From assembly GCA_964598495.1 (NCBI GenBank), contig CAZRBY010000010.1:1-62558 (forward strand): 62,558 nt of DNA. Direction: 5' to 3'. This document shows, piece by piece, positions 25,852-35,098 of this stretch. Within the stretch, counting starts at the first letter, position 1; each line of letters starts with the position of its first letter. Source of the DNA: Cacconaster sp964598495 (GTDB taxonomy: Bacteria > Bacteroidota > Bacteroidia > Bacteroidales > UBA932). The notes under the pieces were generated by a model. The model worked only from the letters and a program-made list of their open reading frames with translations. It was not told the origin of the DNA and ran no database searches. The position numbers were made by a program, and so were the translations under genes.

Positions 25852-27201
25852 ATGAATCGAAAAGAGGAAATAAAAAAACGGATTCTTGAACTGACGCGCG
25901 AGTATTACGCAGAAGCACATGGGCAGAAAAGAGAGTTTGTACCCGGAGAGTCATTTATCAATTATGGGGGACGCTATTTTGACGATCGGGAAATTGTAAA
26001 TCTGATAGATTCTTCACTCGACTTCTGGTTGACTGCCGGCCCCTGGGCTCATAAGTTCGAACGCCGAATGGCCGAATGGCTTGGTGTGAAACATTGTGCT
26101 TTGACTAACTCCGGCTCCTCTGCCAACCTATTGGCTTTTTATACTCTTACTTCACCCAAATTAGGCGACCGCCGTATTCAAAAGGGCGATGAGGTGATCA
26201 CCGTTGCGGCAGGTTTCCCTACCACCGTTACGCCCATAATTCAATTCGGTGCTATTCCTGTTTTTATTGATATCACTATTCCGGAATATAATATTGATGT
26301 GACAAAACTCGAAGAGGCAATCAGCACTCGTACTAAAGCTGTTATGGTAGCCCACTCACTTGGCAACCCATTTGACCTTGAAAGCGTGAAATCTTTCTGC
26401 GACAAAAATGGGCTATGGCTGATTGAAGACAACTGTGATGCACTTGGGTCCGAATATACGATCAATGGTTTAACAAAAAAAACAGGGACCTGGGGAGATT
26501 TAGGAACAAGCTCCTTCTACCCTCCCCACCATATCACGATGGGTGAAGGCGGTGCCGTATATACCGATAACCCCAAACTGGATCGTATTTGCAGATCTTT
26601 CCGAGATTGGGGTCGCGATTGTTGGTGCATCGGTGGAGTGGACAATACATGCGGACATCGTTTCACGAAACAATTCGGTGAGCTTCCAAAAGGATATGAC
26701 CACAAATATGTCTACAGCCATTTCGGGTTCAACCTGAAAGCGACAGATATGCAAGCTGCCATAGGGTGCGCCCAACTTGAGAAGTTGGACGAGATCGTTG
26801 CAGCCCGACGTCGCAATTTTCAAGAACTCTATGACGGACTGATAGGTACTCCGGGGCTCATACTCCCCAAGGCTACCGAAAATTCCAACCCTTCCTGGTT
26901 TGGATTCCTCATTTCGGTAGAGGAAAATGCGGGTTTTACACGCAATCAACTCTCAGAATATCTCGAACACCAAAAGATTCAAACGCGCAATCTCTTTGCA
27001 GGCAACCTACTCAAGCACCCGGCATTTGACGAGATGCGTGCATCAGGTAAAGGATATCGTGTTGTAGGTGACATGAAGGTAACCGATTTCGTAATGAACA
27101 ACACCTTCTGGGTGGGTGTTTACCCCGGAATGAGACACGAAATGCTACAACACATGATAAAATCCATAAAAGAATTCTGTTACAAACATATTGCGAAATA
27201 A
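25852..27201 (+). CDS. rfbH: CDP-4-keto-6-deoxyglucose 3-dehydratase (E1)
   Basis: A 449-residue PMP- and [2Fe-2S]-dependent dehydratase that removes the 3-OH of CDP-4-keto-6-deoxyglucose, the committed step to 3,6-dideoxyhexoses. The DegT-fold lysine is replaced by His226 (SFYPPHHITMGEGG), the hallmark separating E1 from aminotransferases. Iron-sulfur ligands are Cys195, then Cys257-X-Cys259-X7-Cys267, close to the family pattern C-X57-C-X-C-X7-C. The partner reductase E3 is not seen in the window. It follows the membrane protein by 3 nt and precedes rfbF by 2 nt. Confidence 0.97.
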   Translation: MNRKEEIKKRILELTREYYAEAHGQKREFVPGESFINYGGRYFDDREIVNLIDSSLDFWLTAGPWAHKFERRMAEWLGVKHCALTNSGSSANLLAFYTLTSPKLGDRRIQKGDEVITVAAGFPTTVTPIIQFGAIPVFIDITIPEYNIDVTKLEEAISTRTKAVMVAHSLGNPFDLESVKSFCDKNGLWLIEDNCDALGSEYTINGLTKKTGTWGDLGTSSFYPPHHITMGEGGAVYTDNPKLDRICRSFRDWGRDCWCIGGVDNTCGHRFTKQFGELPKGYDHKYVYSHFGFNLKATDMQAAIGCAQLEKLDEIVAARRRNFQELYDGLIGTPGLILPKATENSNPSWFGFLISVEENAGFTRNQLSEYLEHQKIQTRNLFAGNLLKHPAFDEMRASGKGYRVVGDMKVTDFVMNNTFWVGVYPGMRHEMLQHMIKSIKEFCYKHIAK

Positions 27202-27203
27202 TT

Positions 27204-28001
27204 ATGAAAGTAGTTCTCCTTGCCGGTGGTTTTGGCACTCGCATTAGTGAAGAGTCGGCATTCAAACCGAAACCAATGATTGATATTGGCGGAATGCCCA
27301 TTCTTTGGCACATTATGAAAGAATATGCGCACTACGGTCACACTGAGTTTATAATTTGTGCCGGTTACAAGCAGGAATATATCAAAGAGTGGTTTGCCAA
27401 CTACTTCCTTTTCAAGAGCGATATATCTTTTGATTATCGCAACGGTAAAAATGAGATGACAGTACACTCACATGAATGTGAACCTTGGAAGGTAACTGTA
27501 GTAGACACAGGCTACAATACTATGACAGGCGGGCGCATAAAACGCATTCAAAAGTATGTAGGCAATGAAACCTTCTTGATGACTTACGGTGATGGAGTAT
27601 GTGATGTGGATATAAATAAACTCATCGAATATCATAAATCACATGGTAAGAAAGCTACTCTCACAGCTGTCAAGATGGGACTGGATAAAGGAGTACTCGA
27701 CATCACAAAAGAAATGGTAGTAAAATCATTCCGCGAGAAAAACATTAATGACGGTGCCCCGATTAATGCCGGGTATATGGTGTTTGAACCCGCTATTTTC
27801 GATTATTTGGAAGGCGATCATCAAGCCCTTGAGCGTGAACCTTTGGAAAGACTTGCAGCAGAGGGAGAATTGATGTCTTACATACACGAAGGTTTTTGGC
27901 AGTGTATGGACAATATCAGAGAGAAAATGATGCTGGAGCGCCTTTTACTCGAAGATAAAGCCCCTTGGAAGAAATGGGAACAATCCGTACCTAAATATTG
28001 A
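27204..28001 (+). CDS. rfbF: Glucose-1-phosphate cytidylyltransferase
   Basis: A 265-residue nucleotidyltransferase making CDP-glucose from glucose-1-phosphate and CTP. N-terminal nucleotide motif LLAGGFGTRISEESAFKPKP occupies residues 5-24. MTYGDGVCDVD (about 131-141) carries the metal-binding aspartate. Standard length for RfbF/DdhA. Tightly packed between rfbH and rfbG, and overlapping the latter if its TTG start is used. First step of the CDP-dideoxyhexose pathway. Confidence 0.97.
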   Translation: MKVVLLAGGFGTRISEESAFKPKPMIDIGGMPILWHIMKEYAHYGHTEFIICAGYKQEYIKEWFANYFLFKSDISFDYRNGKNEMTVHSHECEPWKVTVVDTGYNTMTGGRIKRIQKYVGNETFLMTYGDGVCDVDINKLIEYHKSHGKKATLTAVKMGLDKGVLDITKEMVVKSFREKNINDGAPINAGYMVFEPAIFDYLEGDHQALEREPLERLAAEGELMSYIHEGFWQCMDNIREKMMLERLLLEDKAPWKKWEQSVPKY

Positions 28002-28006
28002 TAATT

Positions 28007-29101
28007 GTGATTGATATATTCAACAACTTCTACAAAGGCAAACGTGTTCTTGTGACCGGTCATACAGGTTTCAAGGGCTCTTGGCTCTCCATCTGGCTAA
28101 ACGAACTGGGTGCAGAGGTAATTGGCATTGCCCAAGATCCCTTTTCCGATCGCGATAACTTTGTACTCTCCGGCATAGGCAGTAGGATAAATGCTGATAT
28201 TCGTGCAGATATCCGCGATGGAGCGCTTATGAAGCAGATTTTCGTAGAATACCAACCTGAAATTGTGTTTCACCTCGCAGCTCAACCGCTTGTCCGCTTA
28301 AGTTACGAGATTCCGGTAGAGACCTATGAAACCAATGTGATGGGCACGATCAATATATTGGAAGCAATTCGCATCACCAAGAGCGTGAGGGTCGCTGTAA
28401 TGATTACCACCGATAAATGTTACGATAATAAGGAGAAACTCTCAGGTTATAAAGAAGAGGACCCATTGGGTGGTTATGACCCCTATTCTTCATCTAAAGG
28501 AGCCTGTGAATTGGCTATTCAATCTTGGAGAAACAGTTTTTTCAATCCTGCAGACTATGGTAAAAAACACACCGTGTCGCTCTCATCAGCTCGTGCCGGC
28601 AATGTGATAGGTGGCGGCGATTGGGCCCTTGACCGTATCATTCCGGACTGCATACGTGCACTTGAATCAGACAAGTTAATTAATATACGTTCCCCAAAGT
28701 CTGTACGTCCATGGGAACATGTGTTAGAGCCCTTGAGCGGATATCTATTGCTAGCGCAAAAAATGTGGGAAAGTCCTACCGAGTATTGTGAGGGATGGAA
28801 CTTCGGCCCGGAGATGGATTCGGTACTCACAGTATGGGAAATAGCCACAGCAATGGTGGATAATTTCGGTTATGGTAAACTCAGGGACGTTTCCGACCTC
28901 ACTTCCCCACACGAAGCCTCCTACTTGATGCTCGACATTACCAAGGCAAAAAGCCGTCTCGGCTGGCACCCTTGTCTGGATGCTACGCAAACTGTCAACC
29001 TAACTGCCGACTGGTATAAAAGATATAAAAACAAAGATGTTTACAATCTCTGCGTAGAGGAGATCGAGTGGTTTTTGACACAATCAAACAAGACTAAATG
29101 A
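28007..29101 (+). CDS. rfbG: CDP-glucose 4,6-dehydratase
   Basis: An extended SDR of about 364 residues converting CDP-glucose to CDP-4-keto-6-deoxyglucose with bound NAD. The Rossmann motif GHTGFKGSW is near residue 18, and the catalytic region shows MITTDKCYDN and YDPYSSSK. Start uncertain: GTG at 28007 or an overlapping TTG at 27998; the GTG gives a family-like N-terminus (MIDIFNNFYKGKRVLVTG). The stop overlaps the next start by 4 nt (ATGA). With rfbF and rfbH it forms the core CDP-3,6-dideoxyhexose set. Confidence 0.95.
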   Translation: MIDIFNNFYKGKRVLVTGHTGFKGSWLSIWLNELGAEVIGIAQDPFSDRDNFVLSGIGSRINADIRADIRDGALMKQIFVEYQPEIVFHLAAQPLVRLSYEIPVETYETNVMGTINILEAIRITKSVRVAVMITTDKCYDNKEKLSGYKEEDPLGGYDPYSSSKGACELAIQSWRNSFFNPADYGKKHTVSLSSARAGNVIGGGDWALDRIIPDCIRALESDKLINIRSPKSVRPWEHVLEPLSGYLLLAQKMWESPTEYCEGWNFGPEMDSVLTVWEIATAMVDNFGYGKLRDVSDLTSPHEASYLMLDITKAKSRLGWHPCLDATQTVNLTADWYKRYKNKDVYNLCVEEIEWFLTQSNKTK

Positions 29102-30156
29102 CAAACAATCAAATTATATTAGAGGATTTGAAACAAATCGCAAATGCACCTATTGATTGGGGTATGTTTAACAATAAAACCATACTAATAAGTGGTGCAA
29201 ATGGCTTTTTGCCGGCCTATATGGTAGAAACTCTACTCTTTTTAAATCATAAAGGTCTTATTAGTGGTGTAAAAATTATAGGGTTAGTAAGAAATATTGA
29301 CAAGGCAAAAACCAGATTTAAACACTATTTAAATGATGACAATTTGGAATTTATTGTACAGGATGTATGTGAGCCCGTAAAAATTGACAAAAAGATTGAT
29401 TTTGTTATTCATGCTGCAAGTCAGGCAAGCCCGAAATATTATGGTTTAGATCCGGTGGGAACATTGATTGCCAATACATTAGGTACAATCAATTTGCTTA
29501 AATTAGCACAAACTAATTCCGTCGAATCTTTTTTATATTTCAGTTCCGGTGAGGTTTATGGTACTCTTGATGAAACCAAAATACCTACAAAAGAAAATGA
29601 TTTCGGATATTTGGATCCAACAAATGTCAGGTCATGTTATGCTGAGAGCAAACGGATGGGGGAAACTATATGTGTTTCGTGGTTACATCAACATAATGTA
29701 CCAATTAAGATTGTTCGACCTTTCCATACTTACGGGCCGGGGATGGCATTAGATGATGGAAGAGTCTATGCGGATTTCGTTTCGGATATTGTTAATAATC
29801 GCAATATTGTGTTAAAAAGCGACGGAAGTGCAAAAAGGGCTTTTTGTTATTTATCCGATGCTACAATCGCTTTTTTCCTTGTTTTATTGAAGGGGGAAAT
29901 TGGCGAAGCTTACAATGTGGGAAATCAAGAATGTGAGATAAGCGTATATGATTTAGCCCATAAATTGGTACATTTATTTCCCGAAAAAAAATTAAAAGTA
30001 ATTACCCACGAAGAACAGAATACCGGGTATATAAAAAGTAATGTATCTCGAATTTGCCCGGACTTGACTAAAATAAACAGTTTGGGCTGGACTCCCCAAA
30101 TAAATATGGATTTAGGATTTTATAGAACAATATTAAGTTATGAGCAAGCTGATTGA
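29098..30156 (+). CDS. NAD-dependent sugar epimerase/reductase (extended SDR)
   Basis: A 352-residue extended SDR acting on a nucleotide sugar. It has the Rossmann motif SGANGFLP (about 32-39), HAASQASP, the catalytic YFSSGEVYG serine and YAESKR (YxxxK). UDP-glucuronate decarboxylase-like and CDP-sugar reductase-like families are both plausible. Its place directly after rfbG and just before the ThDP enzyme makes it a candidate for the 4-keto or side-chain ketone reductase of the CDP-dideoxy sugar. AT-rich relative to rfbH/F/G. Overlaps the next gene by 17 nt. Confidence 0.85.
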   Translation: MTNNQIILEDLKQIANAPIDWGMFNNKTILISGANGFLPAYMVETLLFLNHKGLISGVKIIGLVRNIDKAKTRFKHYLNDDNLEFIVQDVCEPVKIDKKIDFVIHAASQASPKYYGLDPVGTLIANTLGTINLLKLAQTNSVESFLYFSSGEVYGTLDETKIPTKENDFGYLDPTNVRSCYAESKRMGETICVSWLHQHNVPIKIVRPFHTYGPGMALDDGRVYADFVSDIVNNRNIVLKSDGSAKRAFCYLSDATIAFFLVLLKGEIGEAYNVGNQECEISVYDLAHKLVHLFPEKKLKVITHEEQNTGYIKSNVSRICPDLTKINSLGWTPQINMDLGFYRTILSYEQAD

Positions 30157-31069
30157 TATAAATAAAAAATTTAATACAGGTACTATAAATAAATGGGAGT
30201 ATATTGATAAAATGTACTCAATACATTCTGTTCTTTTTGACTACGCCGAATATATCGATAAAACGAATATCTCCTCCATTGAAATTATTGATAATGAGGT
30301 TTTGATGACATTTCGTGATTCGGGAATCCGTTTCATTTGTTCGAGAAATGACAAACGTTTAGCTCCATTGGAGACTTTAAATTTTGGAAATTACGAACAA
30401 GATGAATTATCAATGCAACTTAAATTAATTGAAGAAGATCATAATGTTTTTGATATCGGGGCCAATTATGGTTGGTATGCAATGCATATTGCAAAAGAAA
30501 AACCTAAAGCTCATATTTATTCTTTTGAGCCTATTCCAAATACTTTTAATTTCTTAAATAAAAATGTCACTCTGAATAATCTTAGGAATATCAGTACTTT
30601 TAATTTTGGATTTTCCGATAATGAGGGTGTATTTCAATTTTATTTAAATCCCAATCTCTCCGTTAATGCAAGCATGGCTAACGTCTCTGAAGATAAAGAG
30701 ATTTGTAATGTTGAGTGTTCCGTAAAAAGATTGGATAATTTTGTTCAGGAAAGGAAAGTTATCGTGGATTTTATAAAATGTGATGTTGAGGGTGCCGAAT
30801 TACTGGTTTACAAAGGCGGAATCAATACCATTAAAAGAGATTGTCCGATTATTTTTACAGAAATGTTGAGAAAATGGAGTGCTAAATTTAATTATCACCC
30901 AAATGATATAATATATTTATTTAAAGATTTAGGATATTCTTGTTTTACTACTAATAAAGATCGTCTATTACCTTTTAACACTATGGATGAAAATACGGTA
31001 GAAACAAATTTCTTTTTTTTACATAATGAAAAACATTATAATCAAATAAAATATTTCACGAAACAATAA
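30140..31069 (+). CDS. FkbM family methyltransferase
   Basis: A 309-residue SAM-dependent O-methyltransferase. Motif I VFDIGANYGWYA (about 97-108), the acidic SFEPIP loop, and the FkbM signature FIKCDVEGAELLVYKGG (about 211-227) are intact. In polysaccharide loci such enzymes methylate sugar hydroxyls. The gene is one of the most AT-rich in the window. It starts inside the 3' end of the SDR gene, arguing for translational coupling. Substrate unknown; the branched or dideoxy sugar made by its neighbours is the simplest guess. Confidence 0.9.
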   Translation: MSKLIDINKKFNTGTINKWEYIDKMYSIHSVLFDYAEYIDKTNISSIEIIDNEVLMTFRDSGIRFICSRNDKRLAPLETLNFGNYEQDELSMQLKLIEEDHNVFDIGANYGWYAMHIAKEKPKAHIYSFEPIPNTFNFLNKNVTLNNLRNISTFNFGFSDNEGVFQFYLNPNLSVNASMANVSEDKEICNVECSVKRLDNFVQERKVIVDFIKCDVEGAELLVYKGGINTIKRDCPIIFTEMLRKWSAKFNYHPNDIIYLFKDLGYSCFTTNKDRLLPFNTMDENTVETNFFFLHNEKHYNQIKYFTKQ

Positions 31070-31116
31070 AAAGCAATACTGAGGGCTACAACGATTAGTA
31101 ATAAAAATCAAACAGG

Positions 31117-32817
31117 ATGAAAGCATCTGATTATATAGTTTCATTTCTTTCAGAAAGGGGTGTAAAAGTGGTTTTTGGGTATATAGGCGGAATGATAACC
31201 CATCTGGTAGATTCCCTGGCACAGTCTGAAGATGTGCGATATATTCAAACCTACCATGAACAGACTGCAGCTATTGCAGCTGAGGGGTATGCTCTCGAAA
31301 GTGGAAAATTCGGTGTAGCCATTTGTACGAGCGGTCCCGGTGCTACCAATCTCATGACCGGCATAGCCGACGCATATTTCGGATCAATACCGGTGTTATA
31401 TATATCGGGACAAGTTAACACTCACGAGTACAAGTATAACAAACCGATTCGTCAGCAAGGTTTTCAGGAAACGGATATCGTAAGCATTGTAAAGCCAATC
31501 ACCAAGTATGCGGTCATGATTGATGATGCTTATAATTTGCGTTACGAATTAGAAAAAGCTGTTCATATTGCAACTACAGGAAGAAAAGGTCCGGTTGTAA
31601 TAGATTTGCCGATGGATATTTCCAGAGCGGAAATTAATCCTTCGGAATTAAAATCCTATATTCCGGAAATTGAAAAAACCGATAGCTACGACCTCGCAGA
31701 AGTGGTTTCTATCATAAATGCCGCATCAAGACCAATGTTACTCGTAGGCGGAGGATGTCAGAGTGAAAAAAGTAAGGAGTTGCTAACTTCTTTTATAAAG
31801 CAGACTCAAATTCCGGTTGTAACATCATTGATGGGTAAAGGTGCAGTTGATGAAACATATATCAATCACATTGGCATGATCGGCAGTTATGGAAATCGTT
31901 GTGCAAATATGGCCATTGCGGAGTCTGACATATTATTGGCATTGGGGACAAGATTAGACACCAGACAGACGGGTGCTATGGTGGAGGAATTCCTGCCGAA
32001 AGGAAAAATAATCCATGTGGATATTGATAAAAATGAGCTCGAACACCATAGGTTAAATAACCGGATTAAACTTAATTCCTCTGTAGAAGATTTCCTCCAA
32101 ACATTGACGCAACAATATTTTTCTCCAAAAGGAAACTCTAATTGGATTCAACGCATACAACTCTTAAAGTCAAAGTACAATCAAGAAAATGAAGTAGATA
32201 GGTTTGTACAAAACAAAGCCCCTTACAGATTTATCCAAGCATTGAACACTATAACCAAAGAGAATAATATAATTACAGTTGATATCGGCCAAAATCAGAT
32301 GTGGGCTGCTCAGATGGTTCAATTGAAAAAAGGACAGAAATTCATTACAAGCGGAGGTTTGGCACCGATGGGTTTTTCGCTCCCGGTTGCTATTGGAATG
32401 GCATTTGCAAACCCTAATAAAACCATTTATGCTATGACCGGAGATGGTGGACTCCATATCTCTATCCAGTCGTTGTTGCTCATTTCCCAATATAATCTAA
32501 ATATTAAGATAATTGTTCTCAACAATAGTGCGCTGGGTATGATAACTCAATTTCAATCATTATATTTTGATGGCAGAATGAAAGGCACAACTGCAAAGAG
32601 CGGCTTCATAAACCCTGACTATGAAGGGATTGCTAAAGCTTATGGCTTGAATTACGTGGCAAGAAATGAAGAATCTTTGAGTACCATAAAGGAAGATTTG
32701 GCAATTCATAATATTTTTTACGAATACCAAATAGATGACCTGACGACGGTCTCCCCAAAATTGGAATATAACAGACCCATCAATCAACCTTCTCCACAGA
32801 TTAATGAAAATGAATAA
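31117..32817 (+). CDS. ThDP-dependent acetolactate synthase-like enzyme, YerE-like
   Basis: A 566-residue ThDP enzyme of the acetolactate synthase superfamily. Glu48 in TYHEQTAAIAAEGYA is the cofactor-activating residue, GFQETDIV is ALS-like, and the ThDP/Mg motif runs from MTGDGG to VLNNSALG (about 440-475). It has no ilvN partner and no isoleucine/valine genes nearby. It sits in a CDP-3,6-dideoxyhexose cluster, where YerE of Yersinia (similar length) transfers the two-carbon unit of pyruvate to a 4-keto sugar. YerE-like function is inferred from context; a catabolic acetolactate synthase is the alternative. Confidence 0.82.
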   Translation: MKASDYIVSFLSERGVKVVFGYIGGMITHLVDSLAQSEDVRYIQTYHEQTAAIAAEGYALESGKFGVAICTSGPGATNLMTGIADAYFGSIPVLYISGQVNTHEYKYNKPIRQQGFQETDIVSIVKPITKYAVMIDDAYNLRYELEKAVHIATTGRKGPVVIDLPMDISRAEINPSELKSYIPEIEKTDSYDLAEVVSIINAASRPMLLVGGGCQSEKSKELLTSFIKQTQIPVVTSLMGKGAVDETYINHIGMIGSYGNRCANMAIAESDILLALGTRLDTRQTGAMVEEFLPKGKIIHVDIDKNELEHHRLNNRIKLNSSVEDFLQTLTQQYFSPKGNSNWIQRIQLLKSKYNQENEVDRFVQNKAPYRFIQALNTITKENNIITVDIGQNQMWAAQMVQLKKGQKFITSGGLAPMGFSLPVAIGMAFANPNKTIYAMTGDGGLHISIQSLLLISQYNLNIKIIVLNNSALGMITQFQSLYFDGRMKGTTAKSGFINPDYEGIAKAYGLNYVARNEESLSTIKEDLAIHNIFYEYQIDDLTTVSPKLEYNRPINQPSPQINENE

Positions 32818-33757
32818 AGAGATTTTAAAAAAAATAAGTGTATTGATTCCTTGCTATAACGAGGAAGAGAATGTGGTACAGATAGCGTCGGCTGTATCGA
32901 ATGAAATAAAGAGCAATCTGCCCGATTACGATTACGAAATAGTCTTTATTGACAATAACTCTAAGGATAGTACTCGCCCGCTAATCCGGGAAATTTGTAA
33001 GAGAAATCCTAAGGTTAAGGCTATTTTCAATGCTAAAAACTTCGGTCCGGTCAACAGTCCGTATTATGGATTGCTACAAACTGGTGGAGATTGCACAATA
33101 TTGTTATGTTGTGATTTTCAGGATCCTGTGGAGATGATACCTCTTTTGGTGGATGAGTGGGAAAAGGGAGCAAAAATAGTCTCTTGCATTAAAACAAAGA
33201 GCAGGGAAAATAGAGTAATGCGTTTTATAAGAACATGTTACTACAAGATCATCAAAAAGATGTCTTCAATAGAACAGATTGAGCATTTTACCGGCTTCGG
33301 ACTCTATGACAAGTCATTTATCGATGTTTTGAGAAACTTAGAGGATCCAACTCCTTTCTTAAGAGGAATTGTTGCGGAATTGGGTTATAAAAGAGTTTCG
33401 ATTGAATATACTCAAGCAAAAAGAAGAGCCGGTAAACCTAAAAACAGTTTTATGGATTTGTTTGAGTTTGCTATGCTCAGTTTCACATCATACACTAAAG
33501 TTGGAATGCATCTTGTGACAATAACAGGCTTTATACTAGCCGTATTGTCGATATTGGTAGGTTTAGTATACTTAGTACTCAAATTAATCTATTGGGACCG
33601 ATTTTCTGCGGGTATTATGCCTATGTTGATAGGATTATTTTTCCTTCATGCCGTTGAACTTGTTTTTATCGGTCTTGTGGGCGAATATGTGATGAGTGTA
33701 AACACACGAGTCATGAAAAGACCATTGGTAATTGAGGAAGAAAGGATCAACTTTTAA
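32804..33757 (+). CDS. GtrB/DPM-like polyprenyl-phosphate glycosyltransferase
   Basis: A 317-residue family 2 glycosyltransferase with a cytoplasmic GT-A domain (VLIPCYNEEENV about 11-22; DNNSKDST; LCCDFQDP, an acidic DxQDP-type motif) and two C-terminal transmembrane helices (about 235-300). This layout is that of GtrB and DPM-type enzymes, which load a sugar onto undecaprenyl phosphate. It overlaps the ThDP gene by 14 nt and closes the first module. Likely partner: the polytopic protein at 24253. Confidence 0.92.
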   Translation: MKMNKEILKKISVLIPCYNEEENVVQIASAVSNEIKSNLPDYDYEIVFIDNNSKDSTRPLIREICKRNPKVKAIFNAKNFGPVNSPYYGLLQTGGDCTILLCCDFQDPVEMIPLLVDEWEKGAKIVSCIKTKSRENRVMRFIRTCYYKIIKKMSSIEQIEHFTGFGLYDKSFIDVLRNLEDPTPFLRGIVAELGYKRVSIEYTQAKRRAGKPKNSFMDLFEFAMLSFTSYTKVGMHLVTITGFILAVLSILVGLVYLVLKLIYWDRFSAGIMPMLIGLFFLHAVELVFIGLVGEYVMSVNTRVMKRPLVIEEERINF

Positions 33758-33846
33758 TCTTATATTTTACTGCTTATTAAATGAAATCAATAAGTTAAAT
33801 TGAGGAGCTTTACGCGCGTCGTCAATGATTTGCAAGAAATTATTAC

Positions 33847-33854
33847 TACCTTTG
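33847..33854 (+). promoter_or_regulatory. -7 promoter element of the legionaminate module
   Basis: TACCTTTG, 29 nt before the ATG at 33884. A TTTG lies 14 nt upstream, shorter than the consensus spacing. The 126-bp gap 33758-33883 is the only sizeable break in the locus, so a second promoter here is plausible. Confidence 0.5.
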
Positions 33855-33883
33855 AAGGTTAGGAATAAAACGCGCAGATCCTT

Positions 33884-35092
33884 ATGTTTGATATCACTAA
33901 ATTCATTTCAAAACATATAACAAAACGGGATAAGAGTCTATTTATTAATGACATCGAATCCAACCGACTCCAACTTGAGGAAGAAATCCGCGACAAGAGA
34001 GTATGCGTAATCGGAGGTGCCGGCAGCATAGGATCCTCATTCATCAAAGCCCTGCTTCCGTTCAGACCATCTTCCCTTGTAGTCATTGATTTGAGTGAGA
34101 ATGGTCTTGTGGAACTCACAAGGGATCTCAGGTCTACTGAAGGAATGTTCATACCCGATGATTACCGCACCTATACCCTTGACTTTGCCGACCCGTTGTT
34201 TAAGCAGTTGTTCATTCGCGAGAAAGGTTTTGATATTGTGGCAAATTTTTCTGCCCACAAGCATGTACGTAGTGAACGCGACACCCTCTCCGTTCAAGCG
34301 CTTATTGTAAACAATGTTTTCAAGGCAAAGGGTCTGATGGAACTCTTGTCCAAATATCCGCCACGGCATTTTTTCTGTGTCTCCACGGATAAAGCGGCAA
34401 ATCCCGTCAATATCATGGGTGCCAGTAAACTTCTGATGGAAAAATTGGTAATGTCCTACTGCGACCGCTTCCCGGTAAGTACTGCCAGATTTGCAAATGT
34501 TGCGTTTTCTAATGGTTCACTCCCCGACAGCTGGATCAGCAGAATGATGAAAAAGCAGCCTCTTGTAGCCCCATCCGATGTTATGAGATACTTCGTTTCA
34601 CCACAGGAGAGTGGAGAGATATGTATGCTTGCTTGCATTCTCGGCAATAGCGGAGAAATATTTTTCCCGAAACTGGAAAAAGAGCAGATGACCACTTTTT
34701 CTGCCATTTGCGATAAATTTGTAGAAGAGTTTGGCTATACAAAAAAGGAATTTAGCAACGAGAGTGAAGCGCGTTTGTACGCTTCAAAGATGAAAGATAA
34801 TGACAAGGAATATCCTGTATTCTATTTCAAGAGCGACACTACCGGTGAAAAGGACTTCGAAGAGTTTTTCGTATCAGGGGAAAATGTAGATTTGGAGAGT
34901 TATTCTTCTCTTGGAGTAATAAAATGTGAAGATAACTGCTCAGTTAATAATATTACAGAATTCCTTTCAAAGCTTGAATTGCTTTTTGATTTTGCGGAAT
35001 GTTCCAAAGCAGATATCGTCAATTTTTTATGCAGTTTTCTGCCCACTTTCGAACATGAAGAAAAGGGCAAGAATCTTGATCAGAAAATGTAA
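33884..35092 (+). CDS. legB: UDP-GlcNAc 4,6-dehydratase-like (LegB-type)
   Basis: A 402-residue FlaA1/CapD-family SDR. N-terminal GGAGSIGSSF follows an extra leader of about 45 residues. The active site is STDKAANPVNIMGASK, with Met in place of the usual SDR Tyr, typical for inverting or retaining 4,6-dehydratases of this family. A C-terminal extension (about 290-402) beyond the FlaA1 core is present. In legionaminic acid synthesis LegB makes the 4-keto-6-deoxy nucleotide sugar (from GDP-GlcNAc in Campylobacter). First gene of an eight-gene module whose other members support the role. Confidence 0.85.
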   Translation: MFDITKFISKHITKRDKSLFINDIESNRLQLEEEIRDKRVCVIGGAGSIGSSFIKALLPFRPSSLVVIDLSENGLVELTRDLRSTEGMFIPDDYRTYTLDFADPLFKQLFIREKGFDIVANFSAHKHVRSERDTLSVQALIVNNVFKAKGLMELLSKYPPRHFFCVSTDKAANPVNIMGASKLLMEKLVMSYCDRFPVSTARFANVAFSNGSLPDSWISRMMKKQPLVAPSDVMRYFVSPQESGEICMLACILGNSGEIFFPKLEKEQMTTFSAICDKFVEEFGYTKKEFSNESEARLYASKMKDNDKEYPVFYFKSDTTGEKDFEEFFVSGENVDLESYSSLGVIKCEDNCSVNNITEFLSKLELLFDFAECSKADIVNFLCSFLPTFEHEEKGKNLDQKM

Positions 35093-35098
35093 TGAGTG

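Noticed and set aside
31117..32817. Ordinary biosynthetic acetolactate synthase (ilvB)
   Set aside because: No ilvN, ilvC or ilvD nearby, and the gene is embedded in an AT-rich sugar cluster. Kept as an alternative, not the main call.
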